From: Parcubacteria group bacterium GW2011_GWF1_45_5
GTDB lineage: Bacteria > Patescibacteriota > Minisyncoccia > UBA6257 > Brennerbacteraceae
Length of the DNA stretch: 33,344 nt
Direction of reading: 5' to 3'
Assembly (NCBI GenBank): GCA_001001795.1
Contig: LCLB01000002.1
Location: 1-33,344 of the forward strand
In this document: positions 11,455-18,295 of the stretch, piece by piece
Position numbering within the stretch: position 1 is the first letter of the stretch
Layout: each line of letters starts with the position of its first letter
Program-made: the position numbers and the translations under genes
The notes under the pieces: model-generated
Databases searched by the model: none
The model's input: the letters and a program-made list of their open reading frames with translations, nothing else
What the model was told of the DNA's origin: nothing

Positions 11455-11521
11455 ACTCAAAACTATATCATACCGAATTACGAAGGACAATCGCGCGGAA
11501 TTCAGATTGCCGGATAAAATG

Positions 11522-11565
11522 TGCGCGCTGAGGGGATTGAACCCCCGGCCTACTCGGTGCACCCT
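11522..11565 (-). tRNA. 3' half of an interrupted tRNA (Ala(TGC)-like anticodon context; identity uncertain)
   Basis: Minus: GGTGCAC-CGAGT-AGGCC-GGGGG-TTCAATC-CCCTC-AGCGCGC-A. T-arm and acceptor 3' strand; AGCGCGC pairs with GCGCGCT of the half near 11746. Confidence 0.75.
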
Positions 11566-11581
11566 GTTAAATTTTTAACAG

Positions 11582-11653
11582 TGGGCGTTGTAGGGATTGA
11601 ACCTACGACCTTCTCGGTGTAAACGAGACGCTCTGCCACTGAGCTAAACGCCC
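11582..11653 (-). tRNA. tRNA-Val (anticodon TAC), no encoded CCA
   Basis: GGGCGTT TA GCTC AGTGGCA GAGC G TCTCG TTTACAC CGAGA AGGTC GTAGG TTCAATC CCTAC AACGCCC A; full cloverleaf. Confidence 0.96.
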
Positions 11654-11695
11654 TTATAAATATGAAGGGGTGTAAACCTGTTTGCTGGTAGGTGG

Positions 11696-11746
11696 ACGAG
11701 TCGACCTGCCTGCCGGTAGGCAAGTCTGCCACTGAGCTAAGCGCGC
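11696..11746 (-). tRNA. 5' half of an interrupted tRNA with a palindromic insert in the D-arm
   Basis: Minus: GCGCGCT TA GCTC AGTGGCA GA-CTTGCCTACCGGCAGGCAGGTCG-ACTCG; acceptor and ACTCG anticodon strand complement the 3' half at 11522-11565. Confidence 0.72.
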
Positions 11747-11828
11747 AAAACGAACCAATGGGTCGATGAGGCCTCTTGCCCTCTGGGGGAAATTGTATCA
11801 TTAAATATGAGCTTGAACATAGGGGCCC

Positions 11829-11861
11829 GCCCCGTTAGAAGCCTTAAGCTTCTAACGGGGC
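11829..11861. repeat. 14-bp-arm hairpin gccccgttagaagc-cttaa-gcttctaacggggc
   Basis: Perfect inverted repeat immediately upstream of the -35 box of the following gene; its TTAGAAGC/GCTTCTAA core recurs at 25445-25473. Confidence 0.85.
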
Positions 11862-11889
11862 TTGACACCAATACAGGTTCGCTTACAAT
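11862..11889 (+). promoter_or_regulatory. promoter for pilin-like gene
   Basis: TTGACA (11862-11867), 16-nt spacer, TACAAT (11884-11889). Confidence 0.65.
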
Positions 11890-11914
11890 ACATACTATAA
11901 GTAATATTTGTTTT

Positions 11915-12250
11915 ATGAAAATAGCAAAAATTCTTCTTGCAGTTGCGGTGATCGGAGCCATAATGGCACCTTTCGCGTTCGCAGCGGACGTCCCGGAAAT
12001 CCCACCAGGACCACAAAATTACGACGAACTCTTGGCTATCGTTAATACAATTTTGGGTTGGTTATTCGCCATCCTGCTCATCATGTCTGCGGTGGTCATT
12101 CTTATGGCTGCATACACCTATGTCACCTCAAAAGGAGATCCCGCAAAGATCAAGGAAGCGACCAATATGATTGTCTACGCGGCAATCGGATTGATTATTG
12201 CTCTCTTGTCTAATGTTTTGCGCAATATTATCCCGACCGTACTTTCGTAA
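11915..12250 (+). CDS. small secreted two-TM protein, T4SS-pilin-like (TrbC/VirB2-type topology)
   Basis: MKIAKILLAVAVIGAIMAPFAFAADVP signal peptide, then two hydrophobic helices and YVTSKGDPAKIKEATNMIVYAAIGLIIALLS; start placed at 11915 rather than 11807. Confidence 0.75.
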   Translation: MKIAKILLAVAVIGAIMAPFAFAADVPEIPPGPQNYDELLAIVNTILGWLFAILLIMSAVVILMAAYTYVTSKGDPAKIKEATNMIVYAAIGLIIALLSNVLRNIIPTVLS

Positions 12251-12270
12251 TACGCCAACCCTGGGAAACA

Positions 12271-12300
12271 ACAAAACCCTGCCTTCGAGCAGGGTTTTGT
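12271..12300 (+). terminator. intrinsic terminator
   Basis: acaaaaccctgc-cttcga-gcagggttttgt, 12-bp stem after the pilin-like gene. Confidence 0.85.
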
Positions 12301-12321
12301 TATACTGTTGATTGTAGTAAT

Positions 12322-12368
12322 GGGCAGGTGGTGCCTGCCTGAGGTAGGCAGGAAATGGCAGACCAGTC
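12322..12368 (+). tRNA. 5' half of an interrupted tRNA-Leu-like gene with a palindromic insert in the D-arm
   Basis: GGGCAGG TG GTG-CCTGCCTGAGGTAGGCAG-GAAATGGCAGAC.. ending near the anticodon-stem strand GTCCC; parallels GCTGGGG TG GTGGAATTGGCAGAC of the adjacent tRNA-Leu. Confidence 0.7.
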
Positions 12369-12379
12369 CCGTATAAAGT

Positions 12380-12461
12380 GCTGGGGTGGTGGAATTGGCA
12401 GACACACTAGCTTTAGGAGCTAGCACCGTAAGGTTTGCGGGTTCAACTCCCGCCCCCAGCA
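12380..12461 (+). tRNA. tRNA-Leu (anticodon TAG), no encoded CCA
   Basis: GCTGGGG...CTAGC TTTAGGA GCTAG, long variable arm, GCGGG TTCAACT CCCGC, CCCCAGC A. Confidence 0.95.
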
Positions 12462-12469
12462 CTTTATGT

Positions 12470-12512
12470 GGGATGCCGCAAGGCATGGGGGTTCAAGTCT
12501 CCCCTTGCCCAC
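12470..12512 (+). tRNA. 3' half of the interrupted tRNA-Leu-like gene
   Basis: GGGAT (anticodon strand) GCCGCAAGGC (class II variable arm) then T-arm GGGGGTTCAAGTCTCCC and CTTGCCC A; pairs with GGGCAGG and GTCCC of the 5' half. Confidence 0.7.
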
Positions 12513-12528
12513 AATAAAGCAAAAAATT

Positions 12529-13320
12529 ATGAAAATCGTTTCCCTCAACGCGTTCGAATCCCCTTTGTCGAGGACGAACAAAATCCGCCTGAAAAAGCTG
12601 ACCGAAGAACTGCTGCGGCTCAAGCCCGACATTATCTGCCTCCAGGAAATCATTAAGGCAAAAACGGCACGACGCATACAAAAATTATTACAGCCGTACG
12701 GATACCGGACATTCATCCAACCCAAAAGAATCTTTAACCATGGCGGCCTGGTCTGCGCCGTGAAGCTACCGGTTATAAAACATGAGTTTACTCCGTTCAA
12801 AAATCAAGGAGTTCACGTGTCGCTCCAGCTTGCGGAACGCATTATTAAAAAGGGATACCAATGCGTAAAACTCCAAACCGACACCTTTCCCGTCACGGTT
12901 TTTAACACTCATGTGGCGAGTATTTTCAGGAAAAAAAGTAAAAAACAATTGCAAACCCGTTTTGTCCACGTGCGCCAACTCTTAGACGCGATAGTCAAAA
13001 CAAAAGGGAATATAATCTCAACGGGAGACTATAATTTTACACCGCACGACCAGGAACATCGCTTTATGGAAAAAGCTGGCGGACTTACAGATCCCCTTGA
13101 AATCACTTACTTTCCTACGGTTTCTCCTAAAAATACCAATCGTAAAAAGAGTTTTATCTGGCCCAAATATTCGGTACGTCACGACTATACCTGGCTTTCG
13201 AAAGGTCTTTTGAAAAAACTACACAAACAAAAAATAATCTTCGATACGCCGTATAAAATAAAAAGAAGGTTTATACACCTATCCGATCATTACGGAATTT
13301 TAACTGAACTAAAAGTATAA
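12529..13320 (+). CDS. endonuclease/exonuclease/phosphatase-fold protein
   Basis: MKIVSLNAF...KPDIICLQEI...STGDYNFTPHD...LSDHYGILTEL; start moved from 12466 because the extension lies in a tRNA half. Confidence 0.85.
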   Translation: MKIVSLNAFESPLSRTNKIRLKKLTEELLRLKPDIICLQEIIKAKTARRIQKLLQPYGYRTFIQPKRIFNHGGLVCAVKLPVIKHEFTPFKNQGVHVSLQLAERIIKKGYQCVKLQTDTFPVTVFNTHVASIFRKKSKKQLQTRFVHVRQLLDAIVKTKGNIISTGDYNFTPHDQEHRFMEKAGGLTDPLEITYFPTVSPKNTNRKKSFIWPKYSVRHDYTWLSKGLLKKLHKQKIIFDTPYKIKRRFIHLSDHYGILTELKV

Positions 13321-13361
13321 AATCATAGAAAATCAGCCGCAAACATGCTATAAAAAATCAT

Positions 13362-13433
13362 CCCCTCGTAGCTCAATGGTAGAGCAACAGACTCTTAATC
13401 TGCTGGTTGAAGGTTCGAGCCCTTCCGGGGGGA
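13362..13433 (+). tRNA. tRNA-Lys (anticodon CTT), no encoded CCA
   Basis: CCCCTCG TA GCTC AATGGTA GAGC A ACAGA CTCTTAA TCTGC TGGTT GAAGG TTCGAGC CCTTC CGGGGGG A. Confidence 0.94.
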
Positions 13434-13453
13434 CAGATACTACATGCCGCATA

Positions 13454-13481
13454 TTGACGCCAACAGATAGCGTACTATAAT
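13454..13481 (+). promoter_or_regulatory. promoter of thrS attenuator transcript
   Basis: TTGACG (13454-13459), 16-nt spacer, TATAAT (13476-13481); predicted start coincides with the leader-peptide ATG at 13488. Confidence 0.75.
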
Positions 13482-13487
13482 CAATAC

Positions 13488-13550
13488 ATGCAAAAATTCA
13501 CCACAACTACTACAACCACAGCAACTCCTTTGTATAGGCAGTGGTTTTAG
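13488..13550 (+). CDS. threonine-rich leader peptide MQKFTTTTTTATPLYRQWF* (thrS attenuator)
   Basis: Seven Thr codons, six consecutive (13500-13520), in a short ORF upstream of threonyl-tRNA synthetase, followed by alternative antiterminator/terminator stems. Too short for the ORF track. Confidence 0.88.
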   Translation: MQKFTTTTTTTATPLYRQWF

Positions 13551-13588
13551 GACGTTAAAGTGATGCTCTTCAGTGAAAAACCGCTGCC
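13537..13588 (+). promoter_or_regulatory. antiterminator (2:3) stem of thrS attenuator
   Basis: GGCAGTGGTTTT (13537-13548) pairs with AAAACCGCTGCC (13577-13588): 12 bp with one G-U; mutually exclusive with the terminator. Confidence 0.82.
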
Positions 13589-13604
13589 CCAAGCAGCGAT
13601 TTTT
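13576..13604 (+). terminator. attenuator terminator (3:4) upstream of thrS
   Basis: aaaaaccgctgc-cccaa-gcagcgattttt: CGCTGC/GCAGCG core, one mismatch, A/T extension and T-run. Confidence 0.85.
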
Positions 13605-13631
13605 AATTTCTGCGGAAAGGAGGAAAACGCC

Positions 13632-13652
13632 ATGGCTGCGGAAACTACCTGA
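13632..13652 (+). CDS. candidate mini-ORF MAAETT* between attenuator and thrS
   Basis: ATG GCT GCG GAA ACT ACC TGA with a strong SD AGGAGG (13618-13623) 8 nt upstream; two Thr codons directly before the stop. Confidence 0.45.
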   Translation: MAAETT

Positions 13653-13713
13653 GCAGTCCGGGGGCTGGCAATCCAACCCCCACAAATATCAAAAAATAAT
13701 GTAAAATAAATAT

Positions 13714-15498
13714 ATGTCTAAAATTCTTGATGAAAAACTGTCCCAAAAATCGGACAAGGAACAGCAGCTCTGGGCGCTGCGCCACACCGCCGAGCACGTG
13801 CTCCATTGCGCCATGCAGAACCTGTATCCAGGGCTCAAGAAAGCCATGGGGCCGGCAACGAGCGATGGATTTTACCACGACTTCGATCTGGATGAAAAAA
13901 TAACTGAAGAAGATTTTCCGAAAATCGAAAAAGAAATGCAGCGCCTGATTAAGGCCGATTTCCCTATGATCCAAGAAATGGTTTCCCCCCAGAAAGCCCG
14001 GGAAATCTTTAAAGATAATCCATATAAACTCGAATGGATCAGCGACATCGAAAAGCGCGGGGAAGAAGTATCTATTTACAAAATGGGTGACGAAGATCTG
14101 GATTTATGCAGCGGCCCGCACGTAAAATCAACCGGAGATATTAAGGCATTTAAACTTCTTTCGGTTGCGGGTGCATACTGGCACGGCGACGAGAAAAATA
14201 AAATGCTCCAGCGCATGTACGGAACCTGTTTCTTTTCTCGAAAAGAACTCGATGAGTACCTTTGTATGCAAGAAGAGGCGGAAAAGCGCGATCACCGTAA
14301 ATTAGGCAAAGAACTAGATTTGTTCGTGTTCTCTGACCTGGTCGGAAAGGGCTTGCCGCTGCTGACTCCCAAAGGAACGGTTATCCGCAAAGAGCTCGAA
14401 AAATTCATACTTGAAGAAGAAACCAAGCGAGGCTATCAACACGTGGTTACCCCTCCTTTGGCAAAGGTTGACCTGTATAAAAAATCAGGCCATTTCCCGT
14501 ACTACAAGGACACCATGTACCCGGTCATGGCTATCGACGAAGAAGAACTTATCCTGCGCCCCATGACCTGTCCCCATCATTTCATGCTCTACAAATCACG
14601 GCCGCACAGCTATAAAGAACTGCCGGTACGATTCGCGGAAATCTCTCCCCAGTTCCGGTATGAAAAATCAGGGGAATTATCGGGTCTCACCCGGGTACGC
14701 ATGTTCTGTTTGGCTGATGCTCATATTATGTGTGCCAAAGAACAGGCGAAAGACGAAATTAAAAACGTACTCGAGCTTATTGACTACGCGAACAACATTT
14801 TCGGGCTTAAAAAGGGTACTGATTACCGCTACCGGTTGTCCTTAGGTGACCGCAATGACGACAAAAAATACTACAAAGATGATTCTGCCTGGGACAATGC
14901 GGAAAACGTATTGCGCGAAGTGCTTCAAGAAGTTAACGCTCCGTTTTTCGAAGCGGAAAAAGAAGCGGCATTTTATGGCCCGAAAATAGACATTCAAATG
15001 AAAAAAGTGAATGGCCAGGAAGAAACCGCATTCACCGTGCAATACGACTTTGTTATGCCGAAACGGTTCGAGCTCACTTATGTCGACAATGAAGGAAAAG
15101 AACGAGAAGTGGTGGTGGTGCACCGCTCCTCCATCGGCGCATTCGAACGCATCATGGCACTCCTGATCGAGCACTACGCCGGTGCCTTCCCTTTGTGGCT
15201 CGCGCCGGTTCAGGTCGCCGTGATGCCCATCGGATTAAAACATGTGGACTTTGCGAAAAACGTTATGCAGATGCTTAAGCAAAATAACATCCGCGTTGAT
15301 CTTTATGACGAAGATACTATTTCAAAACGCATTCGCAATGCGGAAATGCAAAAAATCCCATATATTGCCATAATTGGCGACAAAGAAATTTCAGCTGACT
15401 CGGTGGCCTTACGGGAACGCGGTAAGGGTGATACGGGACAGATTAAAATTCAAGATTTTATTGATCGCCTGATGCACGAAGCTAACACTAAAAAATGA
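13714..15498 (+). CDS. thrS: threonyl-tRNA synthetase (lacks an N-terminal TGS domain)
   Basis: 594 aa; editing-domain HTAEH and CSGPH motifs, class II motifs (RPMTCPHH, RFAEISPQFRYEKSGELSGLTRVR), C-terminal anticodon-binding domain; N-term begins directly at the editing domain. Confidence 0.96.
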   Translation: MSKILDEKLSQKSDKEQQLWALRHTAEHVLHCAMQNLYPGLKKAMGPATSDGFYHDFDLDEKITEEDFPKIEKEMQRLIKADFPMIQEMVSPQKAREIFKDNPYKLEWISDIEKRGEEVSIYKMGDEDLDLCSGPHVKSTGDIKAFKLLSVAGAYWHGDEKNKMLQRMYGTCFFSRKELDEYLCMQEEAEKRDHRKLGKELDLFVFSDLVGKGLPLLTPKGTVIRKELEKFILEEETKRGYQHVVTPPLAKVDLYKKSGHFPYYKDTMYPVMAIDEEELILRPMTCPHHFMLYKSRPHSYKELPVRFAEISPQFRYEKSGELSGLTRVRMFCLADAHIMCAKEQAKDEIKNVLELIDYANNIFGLKKGTDYRYRLSLGDRNDDKKYYKDDSAWDNAENVLREVLQEVNAPFFEAEKEAAFYGPKIDIQMKKVNGQEETAFTVQYDFVMPKRFELTYVDNEGKEREVVVVHRSSIGAFERIMALLIEHYAGAFPLWLAPVQVAVMPIGLKHVDFAKNVMQMLKQNNIRVDLYDEDTISKRIRNAEMQKIPYIAIIGDKEISADSVALRERGKGDTGQIKIQDFIDRLMHEANTKK

Positions 15499-15839
15499 AA
15501 ATGATAAGAAGAAAAAGCATTGTTCCCTTAATGCCAACACGCCCGGGCGCATACCGCGAACAAGCACCCGTGCTTATGCTTGAAAAAGTAATAGAAAACC
15601 TTTTAAAACCATTATTTATTAGGGTAGGGCTTGACGAGACAATCACTGGACCAGAATTGCAAGAAGCCAAGCAAAGTTTCTGGGCGCAAATAGACAGGAT
15701 TGAAATGATTAAAACCTACAAAGATAGTATCACCCCATTGTTAGAAATAACTGATACCGACCCCTGGACTGCCGAAACCCTTAAAGACATCGAAAAAGAA
15801 CTTATAAACATTGGGATTTATACTTCACCAAATCTATAG
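15495..15839 (+). CDS. hypothetical protein, translationally coupled to thrS
   Basis: 114-aa ORF whose ATG overlaps the thrS stop (ATGA). Confidence 0.65.
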   Translation: MKMIRRKSIVPLMPTRPGAYREQAPVLMLEKVIENLLKPLFIRVGLDETITGPELQEAKQSFWAQIDRIEMIKTYKDSITPLLEITDTDPWTAETLKDIEKELINIGIYTSPNL

Positions 15840-15928
15840 ACATGGCCGGACAATCAATGAAAATTATTCCCGAGATTAACCCGAGAACAAAGAATGAAAA
15901 TTCGTGAGGAAAAAACTGGAGAAAAATT

Positions 15929-16792
15929 ATGAAAAAAAATAACCTTATCATCGGTATTGACGCGGGCGGCACAAAAGTCAGGGGTGTGCTGATGGCGGGT
16001 AAAAAAATACTGAAACGTGCGGAAAAACTTCATGGCGTACCCAATCCTACCAAAAAAATATTCCTTGAGTCTCTTTTCTTTGTACTTAATGCTTTGTTTT
16101 CGCCAAAATTAAAGCGAGTTGGCATTGGTCTGCCTGGAGTTATCACAAAAAATCGTGTGGTTGGCGCCGGTAACGTAAAAATCCTATCGCGTTTGGATAT
16201 AAAAAAACTCATTGAAAAGAAATACAAGATAAAAGTGCTCCTGGATAATGATGTTAAAACCGCACTTCGCGCCGAGGCAACTCTTTTGCCCAAATACTCA
16301 TCCATTTTTATGCTCACTTTGGGAACCGGCATTGGCGCAGCCTGGTGGCAAAATAAACAGATTATGAAGGGAAGTTTCGGCACGGCTTACGAGCTCGGTC
16401 AGATGATTATAGACAAAAAACAAAAGCATTTTCTCGAATTGGAGGATTTTTGCGCCCGAAAGTTTTTCAAAACAAAAGGATTCACCCCATTAGTCTCGGA
16501 ACAACGCGCTTATCTAGGAAGCCAAACACATAAAAGACTCTGGAAAGAACTTGGAGAAAGCCTGGGGATTGCCCTCGCCAATATCACCAACCTGATTGAG
16601 CCGGAGATTATTATCATTGGCGGTGGGCTCAACCACGCCTGGCCCCTGTTTATTCCTTACACCAAAAAAACATTTAAAAAATTAGTGTTGTCTCCTATTG
16701 CTGCCAGAAAAACCAAGATTATCAAAGCTAAATTCGATAAATGGTCCGGTGCAATTGGCGCAGCGCTTTTGGCCAAGAAGCCGCGTCCGTGA
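15929..16792 (+). CDS. ROK family sugar kinase
   Basis: IGIDAGGTKVRGVLM, GIGLPGVI, LDNDVKTALRAEA, LTLGTGIGAAW, EIIIIGGGLNHAW. Confidence 0.9.
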   Translation: MKKNNLIIGIDAGGTKVRGVLMAGKKILKRAEKLHGVPNPTKKIFLESLFFVLNALFSPKLKRVGIGLPGVITKNRVVGAGNVKILSRLDIKKLIEKKYKIKVLLDNDVKTALRAEATLLPKYSSIFMLTLGTGIGAAWWQNKQIMKGSFGTAYELGQMIIDKKQKHFLELEDFCARKFFKTKGFTPLVSEQRAYLGSQTHKRLWKELGESLGIALANITNLIEPEIIIIGGGLNHAWPLFIPYTKKTFKKLVLSPIAARKTKIIKAKFDKWSGAIGAALLAKKPRP

Positions 16793-16862
16793 AACATCTG
16801 TTTCACGGAAATCCAATAATCCTATTTTGTGAAACATGCAAAACGTTTCACAATGTTTCACA
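16787..16862. repeat. GTGAAAC/GTTTCAC palindrome cluster (copy 1)
   Basis: ccgtgaaaca-tc-tgtttcacgg (16787-16808); ttgtgaaac-N9-gtttcacaa (16827-16853); half-site tgtttcac after it. Confidence 0.85.
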
Positions 16863-17217
16863 TGGTAATATTTTCGTAATGCCGGACGTCTTTAACCTCA
16901 CTGTTCCCTTTTAATTCCACGGCAACCAAATCTAGCTGGTAGTCAGTACCAATCACTCGCCTGTCTTTCAGGTAGGCGCGAATAGTGCGCTGCATTTTTT
17001 GCATTTTGTTTTCCGTAAAATGGAGTTCCGGTGTAAAGCCGTTCGCGTTTTCCTTTAAAGTCTTCACTTCAACAAAAATAATAACGTTTTCTTTCCGACA
17101 CACGATATCGAGCTCGCCGAACGGGGTGCGGAAATTCCGCTCACATATTTTGTATCCGTAACTTTCAAGATACTTCGTTGCACAATCCTCTCCTCGTTGG
17201 CCGGTTTCGCTTTGCAT
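16858..17217 (-). CDS. YraN family (UPF0102) endonuclease-like protein
   Basis: QRGEDCATKYLESYGYKICERNFRTPFGELDIVCRKENVIIFVEVKT; TACAAT 6 nt upstream of ATG. Confidence 0.9.
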   Translation of the reverse strand: MQSETGQRGEDCATKYLESYGYKICERNFRTPFGELDIVCRKENVIIFVEVKTLKENANGFTPELHFTENKMQKMQRTIRAYLKDRRVIGTDYQLDLVAVELKGNSEVKDVRHYENITM

Positions 17218-17269
17218 GTAAATATTGTATCATTGGAGTAGAGAATGGTTCATATAATGATAATGATGT

Positions 17270-18295
17270 ATGCAGATACTTTTACCGAAAAAACTGAATA
17301 CTGATAGTAAAATCCATCTCGTACCCATTTCCTCACCTGTCCAAAAATCAGATGCCGAATTATTCGCGGACGCGGTAAAACGTTTGAAAGAAGCGTATCC
17401 GCACACCAAGGTCTTCGATATCCAACACAAGAACCTTGATCCGCGATATTTGGCGGGTTCTGAAAACGAACGCCTCCGCATCTTGAAGCGCGCCATCCGC
17501 GAGGGCGCAAACTGGCTGATACCGATTTACGGGGGCACGGGGTGCGCCGATGTGGTGCGCTATATAAGAAAAGAAGACCTGGCCCTTATCAGAAAATACC
17601 GGCCCATTGTCAACGGCTTCAGTGATGCTACTTTTTTGCTCAATTTCCTGTGGTTTAAGATTAAACTTGTAACTTTCCACTTTTCCAATGCTTGCGGCCT
17701 TTTTTACTACACGAACCATGAAGATTTCTTTGACGCCATCTCGGGGAAAATCACAACCCTTTCGTACCATCGCCCGGAATACAGCTGGCTCACGCCAAAC
17801 AACACCGGACCGTCTGAACCGATTGTCGGTACCGCAATCGGCGGCAACCTGGGAACCTTCCGCGATCTTCTCGATATTTGTCAGATTAAACCGCGCTCAT
17901 GGGAAGACTACATCTTGTTTGTAGAAGATATTGACCTGGATATGGAAGACCTGCACCGCATCATCATTTCCCTTGATCAAAAGGGAGTGTTTATGCACGT
18001 CAAGGCAGTGGTGTTGGGCCTTATGAACGAAAAATCTTTCAGGAAAAGCTGGATGCAGCTTAACCGCACGTTCACCAACGAATCCATGGCTGATCACATG
18101 TTCGAGTACCTGATCAGTGACGTTATTGAAGAGCGCACTGAAGACCGCGATCCACTCTATATTTTGAAAGTTAATGATTTCGGCCACGAAGATCCTGCCC
18201 ACGGAGCGAAGGACCAAATGGTTATTCCCATAGGCGCACAGACTACCTTGCATCCCGATGGCACGATTGAATTCAAGGGCCCGTTCGTGGAGTAA
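17270..18295 (+). CDS. S66 peptidase family (LD-carboxypeptidase/MccF-like) protein
   Basis: LVPISSPVQ, IPIYGGTGCADVVRYI, NGFSDATFLLNFLW, GTAIGGNLGTFRDLL. Confidence 0.85.
   Translation: MQILLPKKLNTDSKIHLVPISSPVQKSDAELFADAVKRLKEAYPHTKVFDIQHKNLDPRYLAGSENERLRILKRAIREGANWLIPIYGGTGCADVVRYIRKEDLALIRKYRPIVNGFSDATFLLNFLWFKIKLVTFHFSNACGLFYYTNHEDFFDAISGKITTLSYHRPEYSWLTPNNTGPSEPIVGTAIGGNLGTFRDLLDICQIKPRSWEDYILFVEDIDLDMEDLHRIIISLDQKGVFMHVKAVVLGLMNEKSFRKSWMQLNRTFTNESMADHMFEYLISDVIEERTEDRDPLYILKVNDFGHEDPAHGAKDQMVIPIGAQTTLHPDGTIEFKGPFVE

Noticed and set aside
11550-11801. Minus-strand 83-aa ORF containing ..ADLPTGRQVDSSTYQQTG..
   Set aside because: Translation across tRNA-Val and the palindromic repeat; PTGRQV-type peptides arise from reading the CCTGCC/GGCAGG repeat. 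Not a real CDS.
12420-12800. Minus-strand 126-aa ORF and 12175..12486 103-aa ORF
   Set aside because: Overlap tRNA-Leu, the tRNA half and the EEP-family CDS on the opposite strand; spurious.
13434-13713. T-box riboswitch before thrS
   Set aside because: No T-box specifier stem or AGGGTGGNACCGCG antiterminator motif seen; the Thr-codon leader peptide and alternative stems fit attenuation instead.
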